A program made the position numbers and the translations under genes. Below, in pieces: positions 40,932-48,831 of a stretch of DNA of 64,000 bases. The notes below the pieces were generated by a model. It made no database searches, was not told where the DNA came from, and saw nothing but the letters and a program-made list of their open reading frames with translations. Origin of the DNA: Planctomycetota bacterium (GTDB taxonomy: Bacteria > Planctomycetota > UBA1135 > GCA-002686595). Every line of letters starts with the position of its first letter. The stretch's first letter is position 1. Where the stretch lies: positions 1 through 64,000 of the forward strand of contig JAEUIA010000091.1 in the NCBI GenBank assembly GCA_016795245.1, in the 5' to 3' direction.

Positions 40932-42550
40932 ACCTGCGCCGTCGACCGCTCGTACTGTTGTACGCCCTCGGCAGCATCGTCGTCGTGGCGGCACTGTGCA
41001 TCGTCACGCTGATGGTCGTGCGCCAACAGCGCGCGCATGCAATCGCAGTCGCAGATGCGCTCTACCACGAGGACGTTCGAACCGCGCTGTGGCGCATGGA
41101 TACGCGCGTCGGAAGCCTGCTCGCTACGACGACCAATCGCGTGGGAGCAGCGAGCCGCAAGGACTCGACCTACAACGGCGCGTGGATCGACCCGACGTCG
41201 AATCGAGTCAACGCCGAGCCGTCTCCGACCGACGAACTCCAGCAGCGCGTCATCGATGCCGCCGACCAGGCCTACGCAGTGGCGTGCGCCGCGGAATTGG
41301 CGCCGAGCACGGGATCGGCTATCGACGCGCCGAGCGCTCCCTCGGCCCTGAGCCAAACGCGCATCGAGGATCGCGGCGAGCAGCGTACGCTGAACGAGTA
41401 CGAACGCCGACAAGGGGCGAACGTCATGTCGCAGATCTCCAATGCGAGCGTGGGTCCAGACTCGTGCAGCGTGGGTCCGCTTGCACCTGTCTGGGAACGA
41501 GCTGGATCGGCGCTCAATTTGCACATGACGCGTCGTGTCGAAGATGGTGGATCTGCCTGGCATGAGAGCTACCGCCTCGAATGGACTGCCCTTCAACAGA
41601 CGCTGCTCGGCGAGGTGCGCGATCTGTTTCCAACTGCGCAGCTCATGCCTGTCGATCAAGGCGAGATCCAGCCCGAGGACGGACGCGCACTGCGCCTCGC
41701 GACGATTCCAGCGCGCTTCGTGGCTCCGCGCCCCACACCTGTGGAAGGACTGCCGCGCGGGCATCTGTGGACGCTCGCGGGTGCCTGGTCCGCGCTGCTG
41801 TTCGCGCTCTTCGCCGGGGCGTTGGCGCTGCGCTCCAGCTACGACTACGCCGAGAAACACCGCCGTTTCACGCACGCTGTGACGCACGAACTGCGCACGC
41901 CGCTGACGACGTTTCGCATGTACAGCGAGATGCTTGCGCGCGGGATGGCGCCCGAAGCCTCGCGCGCAGAATACCTCGCGACGCTGGAGTCGGAAGCGGC
42001 TCGGCTGTCCAGGCTCGTCGACAACGTGCTGCGCTACGCTCGCCTGGAAGACGGCAGCTCCGGCCCGCCGCGGACGGTGACAGAGATCGGACAGCTCGTC
42101 GAGCGTTGCGTGCCCGAACTCTCGCGCACCTGCACCGCCGCCGGCACGCAACTCGAAGTTCAGCAGGTGGAGGTGCGCGACGTCAAGGTGGCGACAGATG
42201 CCGACGCCGTACAGCAGATCCTATCGAACCTGGTCGAGAATGCGTGTAAGTACGGATTCACGACCGCGGAATCGACCGGCGCACCACGAGCGGTGATCGT
42301 GTTGCGCGCATCCTGCGACAGCAAGTTCGTGCACCTCGACATCGTCGATCAGGGCCCAGGCGTCCCGCCTGCGATCGCACGCTCGATCTTCGCGCCGTTC
42401 GACCGCGGTGGTCGCGACTCATCGGATCGTGCGCCGGGCGTTGGATTGGGCTTGGCGTTGGCGCGCTCCCTCGCACGTGAACTGGGCGGCTCGCTCACGC
42501 TCGAGCCGGCGCAGCAGGGCGCAACGTTTCGGCTCTCGCTGCCGCGCTGA
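40928..42550 (+). CDS. Membrane sensor histidine kinase
   Basis: The 540-residue protein has two membrane segments (about 8-30 and 285-305) around a 250-residue periplasmic sensor region that I do not recognise. The H-box is AVTHELRTPLTTF with the phosphoacceptor His at 320. The ATPase domain has the N-box LSNLVENACKYG, G1 DQGPGVPP and G2 GVGLGLALARSLARE. There is no HAMP domain evident between the second membrane helix and the H-box. It pairs with the preceding response regulator by translational coupling. The upstream VIT/VWA gene may be a target or a signal partner. Confidence 0.95.
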   Translation: MNLRRRPLVLLYALGSIVVVAALCIVTLMVVRQQRAHAIAVADALYHEDVRTALWRMDTRVGSLLATTTNRVGAASRKDSTYNGAWIDPTSNRVNAEPSPTDELQQRVIDAADQAYAVACAAELAPSTGSAIDAPSAPSALSQTRIEDRGEQRTLNEYERRQGANVMSQISNASVGPDSCSVGPLAPVWERAGSALNLHMTRRVEDGGSAWHESYRLEWTALQQTLLGEVRDLFPTAQLMPVDQGEIQPEDGRALRLATIPARFVAPRPTPVEGLPRGHLWTLAGAWSALLFALFAGALALRSSYDYAEKHRRFTHAVTHELRTPLTTFRMYSEMLARGMAPEASRAEYLATLESEAARLSRLVDNVLRYARLEDGSSGPPRTVTEIGQLVERCVPELSRTCTAAGTQLEVQQVEVRDVKVATDADAVQQILSNLVENACKYGFTTAESTGAPRAVIVLRASCDSKFVHLDIVDQGPGVPPAIARSIFAPFDRGGRDSSDRAPGVGLGLALARSLARELGGSLTLEPAQQGATFRLSLPR

Positions 42551-42701
42551 TCGACGCGCGGGCGCCATGATTCGTGGGCTTGCCTCCGCATCCGCAACCA
42601 GTGGAGTTGCGCGTGCGCTACGCGCTCCCTCCAGCAATCCGAGTGAGATCGCGCACCGACGCCCTAGATTGCGAGCGGGACGTTGTGCAAACTTCGCCTC
42701 C

Positions 42702-43211
42702 ATGAACAACATCCTCCGCCTGTCCTTGATCCAATCCGCAGCAGCGCTGCTCCTCGTCACCCTGGCCGCATGCAAGTGCACGGACGGAGGCGCGGCGACG
42801 TCTTGCTCGACTTCGCTGTCCAAGGCCGACCGCACCGCGATCACGGCCAACACGATGACGTGGTTGAAAGCCGTGCGCGCCGCCGATTGGAAGGCCGTCG
42901 CTGCGACGTACACGCAAGACGCCATGCTCTTGCCGCCGAACGAGCCCTCGGTTTCCGGTCGCGCGACGATTCGCACCTGGTTCGAAGCCTTCCCGCCGAT
43001 CGTTTCGATGGACGTCGAGGAGACGGAGGTCGAAGGCTGCTGCGACGTGGCGTACGTGCGCGGCACCTACCGCTTTGCGTTCTCGCCTCCGGGTGCCGGG
43101 ACTCTGCACGACACGGGCAAGTACCTCGAGATTCACCGCAAGCAGTCTGACGGCTCGTGGTTGAAGTCGCGCGACATGTTCAGCTCGGATCAAGCCGCTC
43201 CGAATCCCTGA
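42702..43211 (+). CDS. Lipoprotein with SnoaL/DUF4440-like (NTF2) domain
   Basis: The 169-residue protein has a lipoprotein signal ending in LAAC, followed by a short Cys-containing linker. The domain (about 45-160) has the NTF2-like pattern of DUF4440 proteins: MTWLKAVRAADWKAVAATYT, AMLLPPNEP, GRATIRTWFEAF and a terminal WLKSRDMFSSD. Such domains often bind or turn over small molecules, with no fixed function. The gene stands alone 151 bp after the kinase gene, in a stretch where 42551-42701 holds nothing else visible. Confidence 0.8.
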   Translation: MNNILRLSLIQSAAALLLVTLAACKCTDGGAATSCSTSLSKADRTAITANTMTWLKAVRAADWKAVAATYTQDAMLLPPNEPSVSGRATIRTWFEAFPPIVSMDVEETEVEGCCDVAYVRGTYRFAFSPPGAGTLHDTGKYLEIHRKQSDGSWLKSRDMFSSDQAAPNP

Positions 43212-43223
43212 GTCGAGCGCGCG

Positions 43224-43766
43224 CTACTGGTCTTTGTCCGGCGGCGCCGGAACGACAGGATCCGGGACGAACTGGGCTTCGCCTAGTTCGACTGCGCCCA
43301 TCATCGGTGCCTCGACGACATCCCCCAGCAGGGTCGTCGGACACACCCTGCCCATCAACGTGGACGACTGACCTGCATTCGGCACCACCGCAGGATCCGT
43401 TGTCGTGGATTCCGGCACGCTGCCGTGGCACGCGGCGAGCACTCCCGCAGCGGCGGTGGCGGCCCAGCGTGACAGGCGGGCCAGACCAGACTTGGGCGCG
43501 TTGCGCGCGTTTGCGACGACTGCTTGTGAGTCGCGAAAGAGCGGTGCGCCGCTTGCGTCGTATTCGACCTTCATGCAGACGCGTGCATCCGCCTGCGTGA
43601 CCAGCGCGTGCGCTTCATCCCTGCTCAGTTCCGACGCGTTGTGCACGTGCAGCGAGCAGGCGGAGCAGAAGCGTTGCTTGTCGCCTCCGACCAATTCGTC
43701 CCAGCTCATGGGGCACGGAGTCTTGATTTGGAGCCTGGCTTTGGCGTTCGACGGTTGCTCGGACAT
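43224..43766 (-). CDS. Hypothetical protein with N-terminal Cys-rich motif and a membrane segment
   Basis: The 180-residue protein begins with a probable metal-binding motif seen at the start of many planctomycete and Bacteroidetes proteins: CPMSWDELVGGDKQRFCSAC followed by LHVHNASELSRDEA. Four Cys residues could hold one metal. A hydrophobic stretch follows in the middle (WAATAAAGVLAAC), then a Pro-rich low-complexity tail ending in PAPPDKDQ. It is likely a membrane-attached protein with the Cys motif in the cytosol. The start at 43766 is chosen because that motif begins there; the open frame upstream overlaps the AlkD-like gene and is out of character. Confidence 0.7.
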   Translation of the reverse strand: MSEQPSNAKARLQIKTPCPMSWDELVGGDKQRFCSACSLHVHNASELSRDEAHALVTQADARVCMKVEYDASGAPLFRDSQAVVANARNAPKSGLARLSRWAATAAAGVLAACHGSVPESTTTDPAVVPNAGQSSTLMGRVCPTTLLGDVVEAPMMGAVELGEAQFVPDPVVPAPPDKDQ

Positions 43767-43927
43767 GGCGTGAATCTCGTGTGGTTCCTTGGAAGGTTCG
43801 ACCACAAGACGCTCGCCACCGGACGATTCTTGGTCGTTCAGGGAGAATCGTGTTGGAAGCCTTTTCCAACTGCCTCGACAGCACGCCGCCGGCCAGGCCA
43901 GGTTTCTGAGCCCGGCTGCGAGCAGGG

Positions 43928-44692
43928 CTACTGGTCGCGCAAGCGGCGATCGCGACTGGAGAAGCGCTTGATCAGCGCCGGTCCGGTGAGCTGCTTGAGC
44001 GCGTCCTTGCCGATCCAGCGCGGCGTGGAGTCCTGCGACTGCGCCAGCCGTTTTGCCAACTTGATCGCGGCTGCATTCAAGATCGCAGATCGACCGCCCA
44101 CTGCGCGCAAGGCCCAGTTGACGGACTTCTTGACGAAGTTGCGCGGGTCGTCGGAAGCCTCCTCGATCCACTTCAGGCTGGATGTAAACGGAGCCTGGTC
44201 CGTGCTCTTGTCGTGCAGGGCCACGCTCGCCAACAGCGCGAACGCGGCGCGCTTTTCGAACTCGGGTTTCCGTCTGCGCCACTGCTCGATCTTGCGCCAG
44301 GCGTGCGGCGTGCGGTCGAACAGGTGCATGCAGGCCGTGTCGCAGATCGCCCAGTTGTCGAAGTCCTTGCACCAGCGGTCCATCTGGGCAGCCTTGACCC
44401 GTTCGGGCTCGTCCACGAGCGTCGCCAGCATGCGCGCCTCGTACCACCCGGTGTCCCAGAGCGCAGCTGCTAATTCGTGACTACGTCCGTACTCCTTCGC
44501 CAGGACCCGCATGTTCGCCATCGAAACGCCGAACGATTGCGTCGTGGTGATCGCGAAGCGCGACAGGTTCTCGCGGTCCCGCTTGGTGCTCTTGCGCTCG
44601 AGCCAGGCCAGTGCATGTTCGACCTGTGATTTCACGCCGTGCGAGATGGCCTTCGAACTTGCTCGTGCGGCCGTGCTTTTCTTGTCAGACAT
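43928..44692 (-). CDS. AlkD-like DNA alkylation repair protein (HEAT-like)
   Basis: The 254-residue protein fits the AlkD/AlkC DNA glycosylase superfamily of HEAT-like helical repeats: FGVSMANMRVLAKEYGRSHE, LWDTGWYEARMLATLVDEP, FDNWAICDTACMHLF, KRAAFALLASVALHDK, DDPRNFVKKSVNWALR. The paired Trp/Asp positions near DNWAICD are typical of the DNA-binding cleft. It should excise bulky or charged alkylpurines, although the family also includes non-enzymatic members. The N-terminal 30 residues are basic. AAGGAG lies before the ATG at 44692. Confidence 0.87.
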   Translation of the reverse strand: MSDKKSTAARASSKAISHGVKSQVEHALAWLERKSTKRDRENLSRFAITTTQSFGVSMANMRVLAKEYGRSHELAAALWDTGWYEARMLATLVDEPERVKAAQMDRWCKDFDNWAICDTACMHLFDRTPHAWRKIEQWRRRKPEFEKRAAFALLASVALHDKSTDQAPFTSSLKWIEEASDDPRNFVKKSVNWALRAVGGRSAILNAAAIKLAKRLAQSQDSTPRWIGKDALKQLTGPALIKRFSSRDRRLRDQ

Positions 44693-44776
44693 TCCTGCGC
44701 TCCTTCGGCGAAGAGTCAGGAGCGGAGCCTAACAGCAGGCCGAGCGCCAGGGGCGTGCGGGCGTGCCGCAAATCGG

Positions 44777-44914
44777 TCAGCGTCGCTGCTCGGGACGCTT
44801 GCTAGGCGCATGGTCTATGGCACGAAACTCGCGAACGGTGAGGAGAAGCCCGCCACTCAGCAAGAGCGTCGCGAAGACACCGAAGGCGAAAATCACCAGA
44901 TCTGCCGTGCTCAT
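44777..44914 (-). CDS. Tiny membrane protein, 45 residues
   Basis: This short frame encodes one hydrophobic segment (LVIFAFGVFATLLLSGGLLL) and a basic C-terminal tail (APSKRPEQRR), a typical single-pass topology. GGGAGGGCGG lies before the ATG. The start is one base after the TAG stop of the 60-residue membrane protein gene (44918), so the two are almost certainly translated together. I do not recognise the family. It may be a small subunit or regulator of a membrane complex. Confidence 0.6.
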   Translation of the reverse strand: MSTADLVIFAFGVFATLLLSGGLLLTVREFRAIDHAPSKRPEQRR

Positions 44915-44915
44915 G

Positions 44916-45098
44916 CTACCGCCCTCCCGTTTTCTGCTTGAAGTAGATGCCCAGGCCCAAGATGGAAGGAACCCAGATGCCGACGAAAATCCCGGCCTGC
45001 TTGTCGGGTGCGGCGCCGAGGCCGAACCACAATGAGATGGAGAACAAGAGCGACAAAAGCGCGGCTCCCAGGATCAGCACATCGGACTTCTTGAACAT
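44916..45098 (-). CDS. Small two-pass membrane protein, 60 residues
   Basis: The product has two hydrophobic helices (VLILGAALLSLLFSISLW and GIFVGIWVPSILGLGIYF) joined by a short loop APDKQA, and a basic end KQKTGGR. AGGAG lies before the ATG at 45098. It forms a two-gene unit with the 45-residue protein. I do not recognise it. Such small hydrophobic proteins are often accessory subunits. The 203 bp upstream (45099-45301) show nothing else. Confidence 0.65.
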   Translation of the reverse strand: MFKKSDVLILGAALLSLLFSISLWFGLGAAPDKQAGIFVGIWVPSILGLGIYFKQKTGGR

Positions 45099-45301
45099 TG
45101 CATCTCCTGATCAGGCCTTCTTGAGTGTGGTCATCACTGTGTCGATCAGGCGGCCGTACCGACAGGCGGCAAGACTTCCACGATCTGCTTCACCGTGTTG
45201 TTCGCTGGATCGAGGCGTGCAGATCCACAAATCCTGTCATTCGCAGGTCGCTTCTCACCGACACGCTCGGTCCGCTCGCCGGCCGGTTCACGACCAGTGA
45301 C

Positions 45302-45868
45302 CTAATGGGGGGCCAGTTTCCGCGCCATCGCATCCAGGGCGAGCGCGTGGCTCGGCGAGAAGCCGCGGTCGTGAAACCACACCACGCGACCCGCCTCATC
45401 AAGCAGGAGCACGCGCGCGTTGCGGGGCTTTTCGTTCCCGGTTGTCGCGACGATGCGTGCGGCCTGATCGCCATAGACGGTGATCACGGCGGGCCAGTCC
45501 TCATCGGGGATGCCGCTGCGCATACCGTCGTCGATCCACCCAGAGATCATGGTCGGCACGAGGCCTTTGATCGTCGGGACTTCGAACACGCGCGCAGGTG
45601 TTTTCTGTTGGATCAGCGTCATGATCCAACGGTCGATGTCGAACTGGGCCCCTTGCGCATACCCGACGAGCAGAACAGCTGGGGCACCAGCCAGGCCGTC
45701 GGGAAGCGTCTGCGACGCGCCGTCGAGCGACTCGCCTTTGACGGTTGGGAACCGCGTTCCGGTCGGATCTACATTCGCAACGCTGCTCGCGCACCCAGGA
45801 AACGCGAACAAGCAGAAACCCGCCACTAGGGCCAGACACGCCGAACTCAGGACTCTGTATCGCTTCAT
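45302..45868 (-). CDS. Lipoprotein with thioredoxin-like (ATP10-type) domain
   Basis: The 188-residue protein has a lipoprotein signal (FCLFAFPGC). The domain has the peroxiredoxin-like opening GTRFPTVKGESLDG, then APAVLLVGYAQGAQFDIDRW and a C-terminal RVLLLDEAGRVVWFHDRGFS, as in ATP10-type thioredoxin folds. It lacks a CXXC motif, so any redox role is doubtful. ATP10 proteins assist assembly of the ATP synthase membrane sector, and a similar chaperone role is possible but not shown. It diverges from the DUF4230 gene across a 245-bp region. Confidence 0.7.
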   Translation of the reverse strand: MKRYRVLSSACLALVAGFCLFAFPGCASSVANVDPTGTRFPTVKGESLDGASQTLPDGLAGAPAVLLVGYAQGAQFDIDRWIMTLIQQKTPARVFEVPTIKGLVPTMISGWIDDGMRSGIPDEDWPAVITVYGDQAARIVATTGNEKPRNARVLLLDEAGRVVWFHDRGFSPSHALALDAMARKLAPH

Positions 45869-45900
45869 CTTGCTCCAATCTCAAACCCGCTCGATCTGAT

Positions 45901-45925
45901 TGAGCCGTACAAACTGCACGGCTCA
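45901..45925. other. Inverted repeat in a divergent intergenic region
   Basis: TGAGCCGT and ACGGCTCA form a perfect 8-bp stem around 9 bases. It is 33 bases upstream of the lipoprotein gene start (minus) and about 190 bases upstream of the DUF4230 gene (plus), so it may be an operator or a 5'-UTR hairpin. Confidence 0.35.
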
Positions 45926-46113
45926 CGGGAGGCTCCTGCGCAGGGCACATCCCAAGGTGAGGCGTTCGACGCTTCCCGCAGCATGGCTTCCCGAAGCATC
46001 GGAACGGCGTTCACTCACGTATGGCTTCGTCGCCCAGATTCGCTTGGATGCCGCTGATCGCCAGGAATCCAGCAGAAGCCCATCTCGCCCTCACGGGGCC
46101 GTACAATTCCAGG

Positions 46114-46803
46114 ATGATGGAGATTCTGATCGGAATCGTGATCGGCGCCGTCGTAGCGCTGATTCTCGCCTGGACGCTGCGCAACAAGGCCGGGTCTGGG
46201 ATGCGCGTCGACGTGCACCACTCGATCGAGGGCATGCGGGCCGTCGGCGAGTTGATCGTATTCCGACTCATCACGCAGCAGATCGTCACGGCTGAACAGC
46301 ACGTAGCGGGCCGCTACAAGGAGTTCTTCAAGTGGCTGGTATCCACGCAGAAGCTCGCCGTGATCATCGAATACGGGATCGACTTCAAATACAACCTGCG
46401 CGACTCGCGCTTCAAGATCGAGGCCCAGGAAGACGGCACGGTTCGCCTCGTCATGCCGCCGTGCGACTACCAGGCGCACATTCGCGACATCAAGTTCTAC
46501 GACGAACGCAACGCGCGCGTCCTGCCCTGGCTGCTCGGTGACATGACTGAAGCGTTGGGGCCGGGATTCAAGGAAGCCGACAAGAACAAGCTGCTCGACG
46601 CCGCCCGCGCGGAGGCCGACACGAAGGCACGTACCCTCGTCGAACAGTTGCAGACGGAAGCCCAGAGTTCGGCGCGCCAGACTTTGGAGTACATGGCGCG
46701 GGGTTTCGGCGTGGAGCGCATCACTGTCGATTTCACGCGCTCCGCGGTGGGTCACGCGGAGCCGACTACGGTCGAGGCCAAGCCGCCCGACTCGCCGCGC
46801 TGA
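46114..46803 (+). CDS. DUF4230 family membrane-anchored protein
   Basis: The 229-residue protein has one N-terminal membrane helix (ILIGIVIGAVVALILAWTL) and a DUF4230 domain: RAVGELIVFRLITQQIVTAE, LAVIIEYGIDFKYNL, SRFKIEAQEDGTVRLVMPPC. The C-terminal part is a long amphipathic helix rich in Glu, Ala and Lys (about 150-205). This layout is reminiscent of SPFH-type membrane scaffolds. The function is unknown. Two ATG codons, 46114 and 46117, are possible starts. It converges on the channel gene, 15 bp between stops. Confidence 0.82.
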   Translation: MMEILIGIVIGAVVALILAWTLRNKAGSGMRVDVHHSIEGMRAVGELIVFRLITQQIVTAEQHVAGRYKEFFKWLVSTQKLAVIIEYGIDFKYNLRDSRFKIEAQEDGTVRLVMPPCDYQAHIRDIKFYDERNARVLPWLLGDMTEALGPGFKEADKNKLLDAARAEADTKARTLVEQLQTEAQSSARQTLEYMARGFGVERITVDFTRSAVGHAEPTTVEAKPPDSPR

Positions 46804-46818
46804 CTCGGAGCCCATTCG

Positions 46819-47649
46819 TTACGTCAGGCGCGCACCGCAGCGCTTGCAGTGCAAGGCATCGGCATCATGCCGCGTCGCGTCACAGCTGCGGCACGCTCTC
46901 GCAGACAGGGAACGATCGCCGCCTTGCGTCAGCTCCGCCGTGATGATGCCGGTCGGCACGGCGATGATGCCGTAGCCCAAGACCATGATGACGGCCGCCA
47001 CAGCCTGGCCCAGGTTCGTCTGCGGAGCGATGTCGCCGTACCCGACCGTCGTGAGCGTGACCACCGCCCAGTACACGCCGCGCGGGATGCTGGTGAAGCC
47101 GCTGTCCGGACCTTCGATCAAGTACATCAGCGAGCCGAATACGACGACCAACGTGAACACCGCGAAGATGAACACCGAGATCTTGCGCCGGCTGGCGACG
47201 AGCGCGCGCAGCAGGGTCTCGGATTCACGCACATAGTGAGCGAGTTTCAGAACCCTGAACACGCGCAAGATCCGCAGCGTGCGGATCACGAGCAAGGCCT
47301 GCGCGCCGGGGACCAGCACACTCGCGTAGGTCGGGATGATCGAAAGCAGATCGACGAGACCGAAGAAACTCCGCGCGTAGCGCAGCGGTCGTTCCGTGCA
47401 CATGAGACGCAGCGCGTACTCGATCGTGAACAGGATCGTGAAGGCCCACTCGGCGACGCGCAGCAGCTCGCCGTGTCGCTCTCTCACGGTGGTGATGCTC
47501 TCCAGCATCACCGTCAGGATGCTGAGCAAGATCGCCGCGATCAGGATGACGTCGAAGGCTTTGCCCGCCGGCGTGTCGGCCTCGAAGATGATCCGGTAGT
47601 ACCTGGCGCGCCACCCCTCCGCGCCGCGCTCTTGTCCCCCGCCTGCCAT
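46819..47649 (-). CDS. Voltage-gated potassium-channel-like ion transporter with C-terminal zinc ribbon
   Basis: The 276-residue protein has six membrane helices. S4 carries regularly spaced arginines (R123, R126, R129, R132 in RTLRILRVFRVLK), and the pore loop has the potassium selectivity filter TVGYGD at 201-206. After S6 (about 215-240) comes a short tail with C253, C256, C268 and C271, spaced as a zinc ribbon (RSCDATRHDADALHCKRC). The channel should gate K+ by voltage, and the ribbon may add metal, redox or partner control. It lies 48 bp downstream of the mscS gene at 47698-48624. Confidence 0.92.
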   Translation of the reverse strand: MAGGGQERGAEGWRARYYRIIFEADTPAGKAFDVILIAAILLSILTVMLESITTVRERHGELLRVAEWAFTILFTIEYALRLMCTERPLRYARSFFGLVDLLSIIPTYASVLVPGAQALLVIRTLRILRVFRVLKLAHYVRESETLLRALVASRRKISVFIFAVFTLVVVFGSLMYLIEGPDSGFTSIPRGVYWAVVTLTTVGYGDIAPQTNLGQAVAAVIMVLGYGIIAVPTGIITAELTQGGDRSLSARACRSCDATRHDADALHCKRCGARLT

Positions 47650-47697
47650 TCAGTGAGCCTACTTCCGCGCCGTGCGCGCATTCAACACGCGATACGC

Positions 47698-48624
47698 CTA
47701 CTTCGGATTCCGCAGCTCGATCGGCGGCAGACCGACGACCTCGAACGTCGCCGACGCCAGGGCAACACGGCCCCCGGTTCGCTCCACATCGTCCAGAATC
47801 CGTGTGAACAACTGGTCCTTCGTGAGCCGCCGCTTCCGGTAATAGACGACGTAGCGCACCGTGAATTCGATCCAGTTGTCGTTCGCGACCATGGTGACGA
47901 GTGGATCGACCGACGCATTTTCGATGCGAAACTTGGATACCATCCCGCGCCAGGCTTCGCGCGCACTGTCGACGTAGTCGCCGGCCACATCCTTCACAGC
48001 AACTTCCAGGATGCGGCGCGCCTCGGCGCGATCGCTGCCGAAGCGAATGGGAACGGTGATCTCGTCCCAGAGGAACTCGAAGTCGCCCGAGTAATTGAAG
48101 ACCGGTTCCTTGAACACGAAACTGTTGGCGATGCGCACGACGCGGCCGTTGTAGAGGTCGCCGTTCACCCACTGTCCGAGCTCCATGAGCGTCGTGCGCA
48201 ACACGCCGATGTCGATCACATCGCCGCGAATGCCGCCGAGTTGCACGCGATCACCGGTTCGGTAGAAGCCGCCGAACGAGATGGCGACCCAACCGGCGAT
48301 ACTGGCGATCATCTCCTGCAGTGCGAAGGCGATACCCACGCCTGCGACACCGAAGACGACCGACAGTTCTCCGAGCCTGTAGTCGAACACCACGACCAGA
48401 TAGAAAAGCGCCAGGAGATAGGCCGCAAACGTCATCAGCTTGCGCATCCGGTAGCGCGTGTCGACGTTTTCGACTCGCGCGACCACCGCCCGACGAGCGA
48501 AGCGCACGATCACGACGATCACCAACACTCCCACCACCGCCGCGACCAGCTTGGCCACGATCGGGTCGCTGAGGAGCCGCATCACGTGGCCTTCGATGGT
48601 TTCGTCTTGGGGGCTGGTCGACAT
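47698..48624 (-). CDS. MscS family mechanosensitive channel
   Basis: The 308-residue protein has three or more N-terminal membrane helices and the MscS core: VVFGVAGVGIAFALQEMIAS (pore helix TM3), GWVAISFGGFYRTGDRV (start of the beta domain), and a C-terminal alpha/beta domain that widens the cytosolic vestibule. The channel opens under membrane tension to release solutes. The start at 48624 (MSTSPQDETIEG) is preferred to a far upstream frame of basic composition. It is read with the potassium-channel-like gene downstream and diverges from the ATPase-MscS operon, sharing a region that holds a 10-bp inverted repeat. Confidence 0.92.
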   Translation of the reverse strand: MSTSPQDETIEGHVMRLLSDPIVAKLVAAVVGVLVIVVIVRFARRAVVARVENVDTRYRMRKLMTFAAYLLALFYLVVVFDYRLGELSVVFGVAGVGIAFALQEMIASIAGWVAISFGGFYRTGDRVQLGGIRGDVIDIGVLRTTLMELGQWVNGDLYNGRVVRIANSFVFKEPVFNYSGDFEFLWDEITVPIRFGSDRAEARRILEVAVKDVAGDYVDSAREAWRGMVSKFRIENASVDPLVTMVANDNWIEFTVRYVVYYRKRRLTKDQLFTRILDDVERTGGRVALASATFEVVGLPPIELRNPK

Positions 48625-48654
48625 GTGCGGTGCTCTGCAGGGTGATCCCACGCC

Positions 48655-48720
48655 CCGATCAAGAGTGCGCGTTCGGGGTTTATACAACCTGCACGGCGGC
48701 GTGGCTCGCTTCTTGATCGG
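48655..48720. promoter_or_regulatory. Spaced inverted repeat in divergent channel-gene control region
   Basis: CCGATCAAGA (48655-48664) and TCTTGATCGG (48711-48720) are perfect 10-base inverted repeats separated by 46 bases, between the divergent starts 48624 and 48832. A -10-like TATACA lies at 48681. The arrangement could hold one regulator that acts on both MscS loci. The rest of 48625-48831 shows no gene. Confidence 0.45.
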
Positions 48721-48831
48721 CAGCTCGCCCCGGCCGCGGCGCACGCGGTTCTCGGCGCTTAATCGCCGCGTATCCCCGCGTACCCTGAGCGCGTCCGGAA
48801 TCGCGGCGCCCATTCCGGTTACAACTCAGGC

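Noticed and set aside
43766-44447. Extension of the Cys-motif protein gene upstream to 44447
   Set aside because: The extra frame overlaps the AlkD-like gene in another phase and has no conserved features; the Cys motif defines the start at 43766.
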